Assembly (NCBI RefSeq): GCF_014805685.1
Contig: NC_060892.1
Span: forward strand, 20,886,163 to 20,950,162
Source of the DNA: Silurus meridionalis
Lineage: Eukaryota > Chordata > Actinopteri > Siluriformes > Siluridae
Length of the DNA: 64,000 nt
Direction: 5' to 3'
The position numbers were made by a program, and so were the translations under genes. The notes under the pieces were generated by a model. The model was not told the origin of the DNA and did no database searches. It saw nothing but the letters and a program-made list of their open reading frames with translations. Below are positions 1 to 27,771 of this stretch, one piece after another; position 1 is the stretch's first letter, and the number at the start of each line of letters is the position of its first letter.

Positions 1-2058
1 ACTTGCCATTAACCTAAATTAATTTCATACACCACAAATCAAGCTACATAAAGGTGTTAAATGTACCCATGTCTACTGTTAGATTGCAGCTATTAAATAG
101 TATTTGATTTCCGATTACAGCGACTCTACTCAGTGATTTTAAGCAGCATGTACATTGCCTCAAAGCACAGATTTAAGCTTTTGCTGATTACGATGTGTTA
201 CACACCCTTGATTATAGCATTTAACCAAGAAACACATACATACACACTGTACAATCACCAAAATGTCTCCGCTGCCCCCTTCCACCCACATACACATATT
301 CTCTATAGCTTTAATGTTTTAATAATCATAAAATAAATACTAAAACCTAATTAAATGTCACAGCACTATACTGTACACCAGTGGCAGGCTGTGCATTTGG
401 GACCTGGGCCTTCAGTGGAGACTTACCTGACTTAATCCTCCTCTTAATACCACCACTATCATGTCTCAGTTATAGAAACCATCAATACTAGACAAAAACG
501 CAATATAACAACACGTGGCATTACAGAGAGAGAGGCATTTTGCATATGGAAGGTGTACCATTTTACTAAAGCAAGCGCCAAACATCTACACTACAACCGC
601 AACTGTGCCACATACAACATCTGGAGCAGTTTAGAATCAATATTTGCCTAATCACATGACAAAAACATAAAAATGTAAATAAAATACAACCTACTCACCA
701 GAGATGCAGACTCATAATTTGCAGCGCTCCTCAGAGGCTGTAAGCCAGTGGTACCGCTTGTATTCACTGGTCTGGAAGTGGAGAACAAACCCTTTCCCTT
801 TCCCTGTAACACTTTCACTCTGACCAACCAAAAAGATGACGGAGAAATGTTGATGCTATTCTGAATTTGAAATCTGATTGGTTAAAGAAACAGACCCATT
901 GCTAATATTTACTGAGGTTTAATAGGTTTACTAATTTAAAAAGGCCAGCAGTACTGAATTTGAAGGCCCTGAGCAGATTAGATTGACATGGCAGCACATA
1001 GAGGCTGAAATCTGATTGGACATAAAATAATCTAACATCCACATACACGTACTGGAAGCAGTGCAGTCAAGAGAAACACTACGCATGAAGAGAATAAACT
1101 GTTGGGAATAAATTAATACAATTTCATGAAACAAATAATAGAATTTAGGTTGTAAATGTAGGTCAGTGCTTCTGATAGTGTAGAGAAGGCCTTGCTGGCC
1201 CTGACGGCCCACTTTTATAACCTTTAGGATCATTGATGCAGGTGATAATTGGAGTAGGGGCACCACAATTATTAAAAAAAGGGTTGGGTTTAAAACAAAT
1301 CCATTACCAATAGACAGAATTCAAAGAATGAAGCCTTTATAAACAACTAAATTCAACAACATATTCCTAAATTAAGATCCTTTTTTGAGATTGAGAGGAT
1401 AGCAGCCTGGTTCAATTTACAGTTTACAAACACATGCCCCACATTGAATCCATTTCCTTATATGACACAGACCTGCTGTTTTCGATCCACACGAATCCAG
1501 CCCAGACACTGCATTTCTCGCACCCACCTGCACCTACTTTCTGTTCAGTTCTCGCTTAGTTCAGGGAAATTTAAACCACTCCCTGCTATTCTGTGCACGG
1601 CTTTAGCTATTTTCCCCCTGTGCATACCTGAGTATTGTTTTTCTCTGTTACCGCTGTGACAAAAGAGGGTTTCTGAAATGTTAGTATTGTAGAGTAGCGG
1701 GCAGACTTCATACATCACACCCCCTGTTGTGTTGCTCTGCACATTTCACCCACACACATACACACATACTCACACACCACTAAAAGTACACTAAAAGTTA
1801 AAATTCTCAAACACACACAAACTCAATATATACAAGAATGTCTGTATTTTTTGAAACAACACAAACCCTTGTCATCTATTTTTTCACAATTAATTTCAAT
1901 ACAAAAACATCAAACAAAAACCTGCATCTCCTGCAAACAACAGATTCCATTGTGCGTGCGTGTGTGCGTGTGTGTGTGTGTGTGTGATGTCACACTACAG
2001 TCACAATGGGTGAAATCTCCTCCATCACTATTCTAAAGAAACACTCACACAGACACAC
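1..2058. other. Intron 3 of mapk8ip1 (partial), no further gene seen
   Basis: AT-rich sequence without coding signal. The short open frames here lack family resemblance or splice context. It holds only a short (GT)n at about 1966-1986 and (CA)-rich stretches around 1750. Confidence 0.5.
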
Positions 2059-2722
2059 CAGAGGTGGCAAAGTACACACATCCTTTACTCAAGTAGAAGT
2101 ACAGATACTCAAGTTTTAACTCTCGTAAAAGTTGAAGTATTGACTACACTTTTTTTACTCAAGTTAAAGTAAACAAGTTTGGGCTCTGACATGTACTTAA
2201 AAAAAAGTAGCTGTTACTTCTACCTGTTTTAGTAACACTCTGGTAACTGGATGTCACCTCATATTAATATATTAATACAAAAAAAAAAAAAATTCAGGAA
2301 TGTCTCTGTTCTCAGTAATGTTTACATCACTGACTTCCGCTGTCTCATCCACATTAGCCCCATACTTTTTGTTGCCTTCTGCCTTACTTGTTGTTAGCTT
2401 TGTAGACTAGCCTACGTCTGTGGTGCGTGATAGCCGGGAAATTTTACACCAGTGGAAGTCACATGAAATAGGTTGATGGGCTGAAAACAGCATGCAATGC
2501 GAAAAATAATTTTGATAATGTCAACAAATAAATGAAAACTAAAGTAACGAGCCTGTTTTAAAAATGTAAGAAGAAAATACTGAAATTTGTGTAAAAGAAT
2601 TCGTTGGTGGAAAAGGCAATAGTGAAGTCAAGTATCAGAAACATCTACTTAAGTACAGTAACAAATTATTTGTTTTTCATTACTTCCCATAAAAAAAAAT
2701 CATTTCATACTTTCCATCTCTG
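2059..2722. mobile_element. hAT-type non-autonomous DNA transposon in mapk8ip1 intron 3
   Basis: Starts CAGAGGTGGCAAAGTA and ends TACTTTCCATCTCTG, an imperfect terminal inverted repeat typical of fish hAT MITEs. Subterminal repeats of the type 'tactcaagta' occur at both ends. The flanking octamers agacacac and acacacac differ at one base, compatible with an 8-bp target duplication, although they lie in CA-rich DNA. No transposase frame remains. Confidence 0.75.
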
Positions 2723-2801
2723 ACACACACACACACACACACACTTAGAAACCTACACACACTTACACACCTACACCCACTCTCCTGCTCTGTAGCTGTA
2801 C

Positions 2802-18008
<15,207 letters not shown>

Positions 18009-18180
18009 TTCTTTCTTCCGCCTCCCTTTTTTCCCATTCATCAGCAGTATCAGGAGCAGAAACAGAGCAGGGAGGTGGGATGCTGCGATAAGGCCGGCGG
18101 GAGGGGCGCGGATCCTGGCTCTAGTGGTCCAATACCGGATACCGGCGAGGAGATGATACCGATACCACACACTATAGCTT
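18009..18180 (-). promoter_or_regulatory. GC-rich promoter and 5' UTR candidate of mapk8ip1
   Basis: The stretch just upstream of the mapk8ip1 ATG is the only CpG-rich patch for several kb (GGCCGGCGGGAGGGGCGCGG at about 18091-18110). A CpG-rich, TATA-less promoter fits a housekeeping or neuronal gene. The exact start site cannot be read from sequence alone. Confidence 0.5.
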
Positions 18181-18240
18181 TCTAAATTAGTTCAGTCCGC
18201 ATATAAAAAAGGGCGGAAAATGTCAAAACAAACACACGTG

Positions 18241-18241
<1 letters not shown>

Positions 18242-18313
<72 letters not shown>

Positions 18314-18334
18314 ATAATAATAATAATAATAATG

Positions 18335-18373
<39 letters not shown>
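18242..18373. repeat. (AAT)n trinucleotide array upstream of mapk8ip1
   Basis: About 130 nt of AAT repeats, interrupted by ATTATT and ATG variants, starting about 230 nt upstream of the mapk8ip1 ATG. Long 'N' or 'I' open frames over it are artefacts of the repeat. Confidence 0.97.
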
Positions 18374-18374
<1 letters not shown>

Positions 18375-18429
18375 AAGGGGCGTCAGTATGCAAAGAACAA
18401 TCATGTGACTTAATCCTCAGCAGGGGGAC

Positions 18430-19290
18430 ATCTATTTTATATTGTACTGGAAATTCAGTACAATGGCTTAGCAAGTACTTACAGAAGTCAGTACAGTGTC
18501 CAGCATGCACCTGCAAAATTCAGTGCAGTGCCCATTAGGCATTTGAAGAAAAACATCAGTGAAATGCCAAGCATGCATTGTACTAAAACATACCTGCAGA
18601 ATTCAATTAATTATTTTTGCATTTATGTGCAGAATGTAGTACAGTGTCCATCATACCTCTTGTGGCATTTAGTGCAGTGTCCATCCTGCTTTTGCAAAAA
18701 ATTCAGTAAAATGCCCATCATGAATCTGCAGAATTCATTACAATGTGCACCCTGCACTTTCGGAATTCATTGAAATGTCCAACATGCATCTGAAGAATTC
18801 AATACAATGTCCAGCATTTATGTGCAGAATGTAGTGTCCAGCATGCACTTGCAAAAAAAAAACATCCAGTGACATGCAAAACATGCAACTGCAGAATTCA
18901 TTAGTGCCCACCTTGCATGTACAGATTTCATTGAAATGCTCAGCGTACGTCTGCAACATTTTTGCAAAAAAAATCTTTAGAATTCCCAACATGCATTTAT
19001 AGAATTCAGTACAATGTCCAGCATGCACTTGCAAAATTCAGTACAGTTTCAATCATGTCAAACATCCAGTGAAATGCCCAACATACATCTGCAGAGTTCA
19101 ATACAACGTCTACTATGTATGTCCAGAATTTAGCGCACTGTCCAGCGGGGACTTGTAGATTTCAGCTAAATGCAAAGCTTGCATATCCAGAATTCAGTAC
19201 AATGTCTAGCATGCACTTGAGGAATATCTGTACAATTCAACATGATGCACAGCATGCATCCATAAAACTCACTACATTGCCTGGGAATCA
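18430..19290. repeat. Degenerate minisatellite, unit about 35-40 bp
   Basis: The motif 'gaattcagtacaatgtccagc' followed by 'atgcacttgca' recurs more than 15 times with substitutions and indels over about 860 bp. Both strands carry short open frames of imperfect Cys/His-rich repeats as a by-product. I regard it as non-coding satellite-like DNA. Confidence 0.8.
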
Positions 19291-19735
19291 TTTTGCAAAT
19301 ACACAATACAATTGGAATCTCTACAGTCCACTCCCTCATGTTTGTTCACTATTGAAGTGCACCTTATAGCTCAAAGAAATAGTATTGTAATCTCCAAGGT
19401 AGGCATAATAAAGACAGCTGCAATTTCATTGGTTAGTTTATAAATAAATAAAAGGTTAAAAAAGGAAAAGTGAAGCAACAGAGGGACAGTTGTTTTAAAC
19501 TCCTCCATTCTCTCATTCCCTCACTATACCTGTCCTGATCATTTGAACAGTTTCAGCACATAGTATGTGACATCATATAGGGATGATGATCATTAAAAGG
19601 TTGTGATAATGTACCAGAGAGTTTTCTTTGTAAAACATGACAGATTATAAATGGTGCATTTAGATGTCACAGCCAAAGAAATATATATACTACTCCTTAA
19701 GTCAGTCAAGTTGTTTGGGTTATTTACATGTATAG

Positions 19736-19855
19736 CATTTGGCAGATACACTATTCTGGTGTGACTTACATTTATTCCATGTATATACAGGGCAGTGGAT
19801 GGATAAGGGCCTTGCTCAAGGGCCCAGCACCTTATCCACTGAGCTACCACTTATA
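19736..19855 (-). mobile_element. tRNA-related SINE, reverse orientation
   Basis: 'gcatttggcagatacac', 'gataagggccttgctcaagg' and 'ccactgagctaccact' are the reversed body and head of the same SINE family as 25,985-26,190. Confidence 0.65.
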
Positions 19856-20459
19856 TGTGCTGAAAAAATGCATGTCTAAATTACCTGCTGTATCAATTAT
19901 GTGCATATAATAATAATACATACATATGTAATTTCTGCTACTGTATAAAAAAAACGCATCTTCAAACTGAAGCAAACATTATAACAGAATTACTAATTAG
20001 TTTTTAATTACTCAGCAAATCATTTATTACACCTTGTCTGATAGCGATTGAATGAGTTTAATGTTCTAGATTTGTCATAGACCTGATTATCCACTGGAGA
20101 TAAAAAATAAAATAAAATAAAATAAAAGTCTACACAAGTCTGTTACAATGGCAGGGTTTTATGGTGTAAAACAAAAAATGACACCAAGCTCGATCATGTC
20201 AGAATTTCTTTTCCCATCCTCAATGTGAAATCATGCATATAAATATATAAAGTAAAAATTAATCAGAAACATTTTAGGGGGAAAAGAATATTTAAAAATG
20301 TTACAATAATAACAAATACAATAACTTGGTTGAAAAAGTGTATGCACTCTTTTACAGTTGGTGCTGTGGCTATATTTAGAAAGAATCAATCACTTTCAAT
20401 CTTGTATTTTTTTAAAAGATATTATTTTTAACATTATACATTAATACTGATGACTTTTG

Positions 20460-20695
20460 ATTTGATGACACGTTTGAATTGATGCACACTCTTGCCATTC
20501 TCTTAGTCAGCCTCATGAGGTAGTTACCTGAAATGTTTTTCCAACAATCTCAAAAAGTTCCCAGAGGTGTCGAGTGCATGTTGGCTGCTTTTCCTTCACT
20601 CTTTGGTTCATCCTAAAATCCTAAAATTGGATTTCGATTGGGTGATAATGGATGCCAGGTCACCTGATGCAGAACGCCATCACTTTCGACCTTGA
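20460..20695 (-). mobile_element. Tc1-like transposase fragment, reverse orientation
   Basis: 'attctcttagtcagcctcatgaggtagttacctgaaatg' through 'gattgggtgataatggatgccaggtcacctgatgc' is the reverse complement of the transposase C-terminal block seen at 6316 and 49,224. It is more diverged than those two. Confidence 0.75.
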
Positions 20696-20699
20696 ACAA

Positions 20700-22800
20700 A
20701 TGACTCTTATATCATCTCATCACATGGCACACCAAAAAGATGAAACAAAGCTCCTCAGTGACATCACCAAGAACAGGATGACCCTTCATAATGTATAAAA
20801 GGACAAAAAAAAAACTTGCCAGAGAGGCCATTTGAAATACGACAACAGCTACAGGACTTTTTTACAAGCACTGATTACTCAATCAACAATCTCTCGAATT
20901 TATTTTTTGCCCTTTTTTTACAAAAAACACACAAGCTCAATTACATCACTACATCAAAAGATTTTCTTTCATTTTTTATTATTCCTAATAATAAAATTCC
21001 CAAAAGCGCTTTTTTTTTTATTTAATATGATGTCAAACATCAGTTTTCTGCCAAAAAGTCAGGTTTTCTGTGGCATGAGTTGAAAATTGTTCACCAAAAG
21101 TCTCCATTGTAAGAAATTACTCTCTCAACCAGGATTCTACTCCAACATACACTTCATTAACTCATTCACAAAATGCCTTTAATAGCATAGATGTCATTAG
21201 GAAATATGTATAGAAAACCAGTTAAATAACATTTAATCATTTTTTAACATGGGACCAGCAGCAGGACGTTAAGGACCATCTTTGACAAAAGGTGTTCAAT
21301 TACCATTATATTACAATTATATCACTTAACCACTTGGGCCACTACTCAATTCTTACAATTTGGATTGAAAGTGATAATAATTGAAAGCACAAATTTCTGT
21401 TAATTCCTGGTTGTTTTACCAGCAATTACCAGGGGGAAAAGAGATACTTAGACTTGAACTGGAAGAAAAAGTTTATTTCTAGTGATGCAACCTTGGAGAA
21501 GCTTACTTAGGAGACAATTCACTACGGGTCAATGCCGACTTCTGATCTGGTGGAATGGCCCGAGGGCAAAGGTCAGCTCCTAAACGTCCAGTGGTAAATA
21601 TTTCACTCACAATCTGTGTGCCCACTTTCTGGAAGGTTAGATGTATTACAGTCAACATTACAGCCAGTGGTTGATCTTGATAATTTGGAAGTTTGTTTTT
21701 GTATCTATGTCAGTGAAGTGCTAACAACTTGTAGAAAATGTCTTCATTAATAAAAATAATGTGTAATTGTGAATCGTAACAGATGCAGTTATCAAGAAAT
21801 AGTACAAAAAAAATAAAAAGGTTTTGCTGTGAAGCAGCAGATCAATTTTACAATGTAAAACAGTAAATAGTTTCTGTTAATATCAGCAATGTGGAATTGT
21901 GATGTTCTATCAAAACGACTACAATAAAGCCCTTAGTGCCCCCTTTTTGGCTTTGGCCAGTGCCCCAAATGTTTGTGCTCAGCCTTGAATCTGACCATAC
22001 TGGTGTTTTTCCTGCTCCTCTAACTCACCCAACTAAAACGTCTCCTTGTTGCAATATTTCAGGATTGTTAATTAGCTGATGCACTGAATCCAATAAGCTG
22101 AGGAGCAGGAAAAAAAATGTGCAAGACAGAAGCAAGTCCTGGAGCAAGATAAATAAAAGAAGAAAATGTGATTGAGGCCATTAAAGTTTTTCACTCATTT
22201 AATTATGGAATCACTTCCATTAGTGTCTTCTTTAAAAAAACAACAACAAAAAAATACCTACAAAAAACCCCTGGAACACAGCATCCTGATTACTTGGAAA
22301 AGAAATGTCCTTGATGTAAACACATCATACACCTGCAGACAAAGCAGGTGATAAATCTCGAGCTTAAATAAAGAACAAAAGATATTAAAATACAGCAAAA
22401 AAATTCACACACACATTAAACTTCATGAGTCCAGTTGAAATGTATACTGGATGCACTAAAGATGTGTGCGCACAGTGTTAGTTACCGTACAAGTCTTGTT
22501 TAATTCACAGATAATGTTTTCTTTTTCAGAGTCATTTCAAATTTCACTTCTTTTCAGAGCAAACAATGTCTGATTCATTGTGAACGTAAGGCATCAGTGG
22601 TGATCTTCTGAACCTTGACCCCTGAGCTATCTCCTCCCCTGGATTATCAGCGTTTTGGCAACTACGCCATCTGGAATCTGTAGCTCTTTAAACCCTGCGT
22701 GATAAAAGGAGGATTTGAATTACCTCTGTAATCCTTAGATACCAAATGTGTCAACACATGTTACAGTATAACTGTGAGATTCAACTTCATTTAACATGAA
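20700..22800. other. Intergenic, no gene recognised
   Basis: AT-rich sequence between mapk8ip1 and slc35c1. The short open frames have no splice partners or family resemblance. I see nothing else I can support. Confidence 0.5.
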
Positions 22801-23433
22801 GCCAGGTGCTCACTGTGCGATTTTTGGATATGATTTGGTCCAAAAATGTAAAAGATTCCTATAATTCTAGGTTGCTGTCAAAGGATTTTAGGCCCTGCCC
22901 ACACGCATATTTTGCTTTCCGTTTTGGCCTTCCGTACGCACCGTGACGGAGGCATTTAAAAATGATGCTGCGTTTTTTTTGCCATTGGTGTGACCTTTCA
23001 AAGAGCTGGAAAGTAAATAAACAGCAGGCGGAAATGACACGTGTAAAAAGAAAACGTGTTACGGTTTGCGCATGAGCAGTACAGGGACGTAAAAGCGTTT
23101 TTTCAGACGTTTCAGTGTGGATGTGCAACTTTTTGGAAAATGATTGAAAACGGAAGGGTGGAGGCGTAGAGTTTCTGGACTCCCAATTTATCCGGATTTG
23201 TGTGACTTCTCCTGCGACGACCATAAAAACCAAGAATCAATAAGAGCGCCGACCTGATGGCGCTATTAGCTCAACGCTATTAGTGCAAACAGCCAATAGG
23301 AAAAAAGTCGAAACGAGTCAGGCGACAGTACAGCAAGAAGAGGCTACCATTAACGAGAGAAGGCAGGTGTCACGGACATTGACATTATGACCAATTGCAA
23401 AAGGTTTTCAAAATCGCACAGTGTGCACCCGGC
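22801..23433. mobile_element. MITE with 'gtgcacactgtgcgattttt' termini, nested insert
   Basis: Left end GCCAGGTGCTCACTGTGCGA and right end (reverse complement) GCCGGGTGCACACTGTGCGA form an inverted repeat of about 25 bp. The interior (about 22,900-23,190) is CpG-rich and looks like a second element, with 'ccgttttggccttccgtacgc' facing 'acgtttcagtgtggatg'. No transposase frame. Confidence 0.6.
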
Positions 23434-23711
23434 ATTACATTCCAACCTTTGGAATTTCTTTCATGTAACGAAGACACTTTTTATGTTTTTGGATCTGATA
23501 TTTACAAGCTTTTACATAAATTTTATATTTAAAAAAGCAATTAAAAAAAAAAGTGGTGGGAGAGAACATCGAATGCAAATGCATAAAGGTGCAGTCTTCT
23601 GCTACGTCTTCTGGTGTTTTGCTAAAAAAAAATAAAGTGTCTTTTTTTTTTTTTTTTATAAATGTAACTTGCATATTATGTGGCGTAATTGTGTCAAACC
23701 CAACACGACTG

Positions 23712-23717
23712 TTTATT
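23712..23717 (-). terminator. Possible polyadenylation signal of slc35c1
   Basis: AATAAA on the minus strand, about 555 nt past the stop codon. If used, the 3' UTR would contain the hAT fragment at 23,831-24,243. Signals of this kind occur by chance in AT-rich DNA. Confidence 0.35.
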
Positions 23718-23830
23718 CATTGATAATCCCTTTTAAAACTTACATCTGTAACAAAATGCTTCTCATCAGACCCAATATACAGAAAAAGAAAAATAATTTA
23801 GATTGTTTTGTTCAATGCCTGTCCCTTAAT

Positions 23831-24243
23831 CCAGCGGTGCCCTTTTTTGTGCCACGGACCGGTTTAATGTAAGACAATATATTCACGGAGCGGCCTATAA
23901 GGTGTGGCGGATAACTACAACAAAATAAAATGATACGACCGGCTTAAAAACTGGTATTTTCTAAATATAATAAACGTGAATCCACTGTGTTGTTTTTGTT
24001 CATGTTGCTAGATTGGGGGTTTGAATTTAGCGGTAATGTATTATGTGTTAGCAGCCCCTTTAAGAAGGTAGCGGATGGAGGTAAGACATGTGACTGAGGC
24101 AAGCTTCATGACATGTATCAAGAGTGAGTTATAGACAGATGTGGAGGAGAGAATCCGGGAATTTTCCAAAATAAAACGTCGCTCAGAATCAGATAATAAA
24201 TAAAACGAAAATAATGTAAGTTATGTATTCTTTCTGTGCGGCC
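23831..24243. mobile_element. hAT-like element fragment in the presumed 3' UTR of slc35c1
   Basis: Starts CAGCGGTGCCC and runs through 'gccacggaccggttt', a hAT-type terminus common in fish. It ends near 'tgtgcggcccg', only about 30 nt beyond the slc35c1 stop codon. The far terminus appears truncated. Confidence 0.6.
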
Positions 24244-24271
24244 CGTGTGTTCAAGAAAGATTTTTTGTCCA

Positions 24272-24840
24272 TCATACACCTGCGTCTGCTTTATTTTTCT
24301 CTCCTGCAGGAGGAACGTCCGGAATCGTGTTTCCTTTCTTCATCTCGAGTCCTTTGACCCAGGTGTAGGCGAACGAGCCTCCGAGGACCATTATGTTGCT
24401 GCTCCACCACAGCAGGCTTTTGTGCGATTGCTCGATCGCGATCGCGATGACTGTCTGTGCGCACGCCTTCGCCGTGCCGGACACGTTGTGAGTCAGTGGA
24501 CTGGTGAATTTAATCTGCATGCCTGTCACGTATCCGATGGCAAAGCCGAAGATGCCCCCGAGGACCATCATGCCCCAGAAATGGACGTCCGAGGCGTGGC
24601 TGAAATCGAAGATGCGTGGCAACTCTCCGAAAGCGATGATCAGTGGGATGAAGAGCACGCACGCGTTTAGGTTGTTATAGTACGATAGCCTCCAGATGCT
24701 TCCATCCACTGCAGGCATCACTTTCTTGGTGTAAATGGCATTTAAGGAGACGCAGGCACTTGCCAGGACCCCGAATACCACCCCGATCCAGGAGAGGGAG
24801 CCGGCGGCATCTTCCTGGTCCACACCGAGCCAAAAACCAC
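24272..24840 (-). CDS. slc35c1: slc35c1 coding exon 2
   Basis: The acceptor TTTCTCAG precedes 24840; the stop TGA is at 24274-24272. It encodes the second half, including [11 protein letters not shown] and [13 protein letters not shown], the most conserved block of GDP-fucose transporters. Confidence 0.95.
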
Positions 24841-26849
24841 CTGAGAAAGAACATCACACAACAGAAGAAGATCGGATCATTTTAGTGACTTGGTTCTTTA
24901 AATCTTGTTCATCAAAATGAACGAATCTTTTGAGGAGTCATTTAGTTCATTCCTTTGATCAGAAATAAAATAAATGGTAATATTTTAATTACCAGATTCC
25001 ACACCATATACAAACATCGACTATAGTTCTAATAATGAAAATATGACAATGCAGCTAAGGACAAATTATGATCAACAGAATGAGTCACTTCATCTCTCAT
25101 ATCTTATTTTTACAATAACGATGGGAGTCATGTGATCAAAGAAACGAGGACTCCTGAGGTGAACTTCTCAATTCTGTTTCCTGTACTTAACCTACGGAGC
25201 TTTTGTGATGCTTTTATGCGTGTCCAGTAGAAAATGAACGAATTACTTTTTGAGACTACACGTTCTTCCATCTCTACACATTACACTCAATTTGGCAGTG
25301 TTATTACAATGACAACTTTTTGTGTACACCATTTTACTTTTTTAATCCGCCTACAATTTTGCGCACTGTATTGTGTCAATGTGAAGAACTGAGAGAGATT
25401 ATTGCACCTCTGGCCATCTTCAGCTGACAGTCGAAAAGAAATTGATTTGGTCGCAGATACACTTACAAAGATCTTTCAAGATGGACATTTAAAAAAAAAC
25501 AGTTCAAAACAGTTGAGCGTTTTCATGAACCATTTATACTTTTGTGTTTTCTTTCCTGTCGAATTGGAACAAAAACCACACAATTTGCCTTTCAAATCCC
25601 CAGGAAAACTGTAATGCACAGAGAAAAAACCCAAAGAAATCCCTGGGTCATTTTATGGGGTTAATATGGATAATATCTTCCGCTAGAGATGATGCATGTG
25701 GGTGGTGTAGCTGTGGTTCCAGTTAAAAGAGACTTGTTGAATTGTGTTCATTGGGGTTTTTTGCTTTAGTAATGGTATTCATTCTGTGTTTCTGTATAAT
25801 ATCGATATTTTCTATAGCCGTGGCTTCATAACGATGGTATTAAAAGGTGGATTGTTTTAGGTAGAACACCACCACCTCCATCATTGTTAACTTTGTTTTT
25901 TTAATGCAAATCATGGCTTTTCTCACAGATGTTGGTGCTTCGGTCGAGATGTGTCATCCCAAGAAAATGACTGAGAAATTCGGAGTTTCAGTGGTAACTT
26001 AGTGGTTTAGGAATTGAACTTTGGATCGGAAAGCGAGTCCAAATACCAGCCACACCACACTCCCTGGCCCCTGAGCAAGGCCCTTAACCCCATATCTGCT
26101 CAGGTGTATGACTGAGATAAATGTAAGTCACTCTGGATTAGAGTGTTCTGCCGAATGCCATCGAAGCAACATAAATGTCAATGTAAATACAACTAAGTAC
26201 AATACAATGGTGATGCCAAGTTCACCATGAGTGCTCTGTACACCAACTTTTAATTGTATAAGTGACTGTAAACACGTTCAGAGGATCTGATAGTGGAGTT
26301 TGGCTTGAAGCCTGAGCACACGGACATACCCAAAATGACGCCACAACACAGCAGGGCGTGTAGTGACGTGGTCTGCTTGAGGATGACGTAACTGAAGAGG
26401 ACGTTGAACACCGTGCTCAGTGAGCGGCCCACCGTGTAGAAAGCGACTCCGACGTGTTTCAAGCACAGGTTGTTGAAGGTGATCATGGAGATGAAGACGA
26501 GAGAGAGGGGTAAGATCTGGAGCGACACTTTCATATCCACTTTAATGGAGGGGAAGTCCACGTAGCCCGGTTTCAAAGACGACAACAAGCTCATGAGGCC
26601 GCAGAGTCCCACACTCACCACGCACTGGAAGAACGTGACGAAGAGCGGCGCGTCCATATTCTTACTGTCCAGGAGGTGGTTGTTCATGAAGACCATGGCG
26701 ATGGACACAAACCAGTACAAAGCCACCACAAACGCGATCTTTATCGACCGCAAGAGGAACGACTCCTCTTTTCCGTCCTCCTCCTTGGGGTCAGAGTTGC
26801 TCAAAGCCATTTTTAAAATCCTCGAGCGTTTCAACTGAGTCCTGTTCAT
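24272..26849 (-). CDS. slc35c1: slc35c1: GDP-fucose transporter 1, two coding exons, complete
   Basis: SLC35C1 is a Golgi multi-pass nucleotide-sugar antiporter that imports GDP-fucose for fucosylation of glycoproteins, Notch and selectin ligands. The exons 26849-26330 and 24840-24272 join at a phase-1 intron (TTGG/GTATG ... CTCAG/GT) to give [11 protein letters not shown]. The product is 362 aa; human is 364. The start [12 protein letters not shown] matches the family start. Diagnostic stretches include [58 protein letters not shown] and a C-terminal EMKK tail. Hydrophobic segments are spread as expected for about ten helices. No frameshift or missing block is seen. The intron is about 1.5 kb and contains a SINE. 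In human the gene lies close to MAPK8IP1, as here. Confidence 0.97.
24860..25984. other. slc35c1 intron, no feature recognised
   Basis: AT-rich intronic sequence. No additional exon is needed because the flanking exons join exactly. Confidence 0.6.
25985..26190 (+). mobile_element. tRNA-derived SINE in the slc35c1 intron
   Basis: The head 'ggtaacttagtggtttagg ... ggatcggaaagcgagtcc' resembles tRNA A and B boxes. The body, 'cctgagcaaggcccttaacc' and 'gtaagtcactctggattagag', is the conserved part of a widespread fish SINE. Oriented opposite to slc35c1. Confidence 0.7.
26330..26849 (-). CDS. slc35c1: slc35c1 coding exon 1
   Basis: 173 codons plus 1 nt, from the ATG at 26849 to the donor G/GTATGT. 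It encodes the cytoplasmic N-terminus and the first helices, including the LKQTTS-type loop of the family. Open reading beyond 26330 into the intron ([10 protein letters not shown]) is read-through. Confidence 0.95.
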
Positions 26850-27019
26850 AGTGAAAAATCAGAGGGTCAAACTCACAAATTATAACATTATCAAGAACTG
26901 TACTTTGTCTTGTCTCACTGTGCTACATAAAATACCAAAAATGTGTTGTACCCCATTCCACAAAAAAGTGAAAATCCAAGTAAACACGAAAAATAATCAA
27001 CACTCGTGTATTTCTGTGC

Positions 27020-27230
27020 ACTTCCGGGATCCGGAGGACCCTTAGGTAGCTTCGTGTACGCCTGAATTAAAATCGTACCGTGTACACGAGAATTTTCGAT
27101 TATAGTAAAGCATGTTACACTGTTTAAAATAGCATATAACACTGTTTAAAATAGCATATAACACTGTTTAAAAACAATAAAAATTTGCACAAATGGTATT
27201 TAAACGGCTTTAAAAAGTGGCGCATGCGCA
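27020..27230 (-). promoter_or_regulatory. ETS and NRF1 motifs, likely slc35c1 promoter
   Basis: ACTTCCGG at 27,020-27,027 is an ETS-family core (CCGGAAGT on the minus strand). GCGCATGCGCA at 27,220-27,230 is a textbook NRF1 site. Both mark TATA-less housekeeping promoters and lie 170-380 nt upstream of the slc35c1 ATG. A consensus splice donor (CAG/GTAATT, reverse strand at about 27,560) further upstream may belong to a 5' UTR exon. Confidence 0.5.
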
Positions 27231-27771
27231 GTAACTCCATTTTCTTAACCCATCATCATGCACTAATTAGGCGATTTTTATTGAAAAGAACATTTATACA
27301 TCAAGAATTAGGATACAAAAGTATCAAAAGAAAGAAACATGCCAAGTCTTTCTACATAAGCGATAAAAACTAACAAGTGCTGTATTTGTTTGATCTCTGG
27401 AAATGTGGACGTGGTGTAGTAACACTACAGACAAGAAATCTCCACTGTCAGACTTACACTATAAAGCATCACATCTTCACTCACTTGAAATGAAATAAGG
27501 ACTAAATTCATGTTGAGAAAAAATTTATAAGTATTTATATATAAGGAAATATTATAATTACCTGACTGGATTGTTCCCTGAGCAATGAGGCACTTTGCAG
27601 TTTTTTTCTGTGTCAGACAAGGAAGTGATTATAAACTCCTCCTTTAGATAGCAGGCAGGTAACACATTATGCAAACTTAACTGGACTTTCCTGACAGGTT
27701 ACTTTTGCTGCTGAGAATCTGGTATTGAAAAGGTTAATGGGTTGTGATTTTTATTTCCAAGGACATAAATC

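Noticed and set aside
18192..18408. Poly-Asn, poly-Ile and poly-Leu frames
   Set aside because: Products of the AAT trinucleotide repeat in three frames.
18528..19369. Cys/His-containing imperfect repeat frames on both strands, at first sight like a small zinc-finger array
   Set aside because: Cys and His spacing is irregular and frames break between units; the DNA is a degenerate minisatellite.
22859..23233. 124-codon minus-strand frame
   Set aside because: Lies wholly inside a MITE with inverted termini and has no recognisable domain.
24236..24670. 144-codon plus-strand frame over slc35c1 exon 2
   Set aside because: Antisense shadow of a strongly conserved coding exon.
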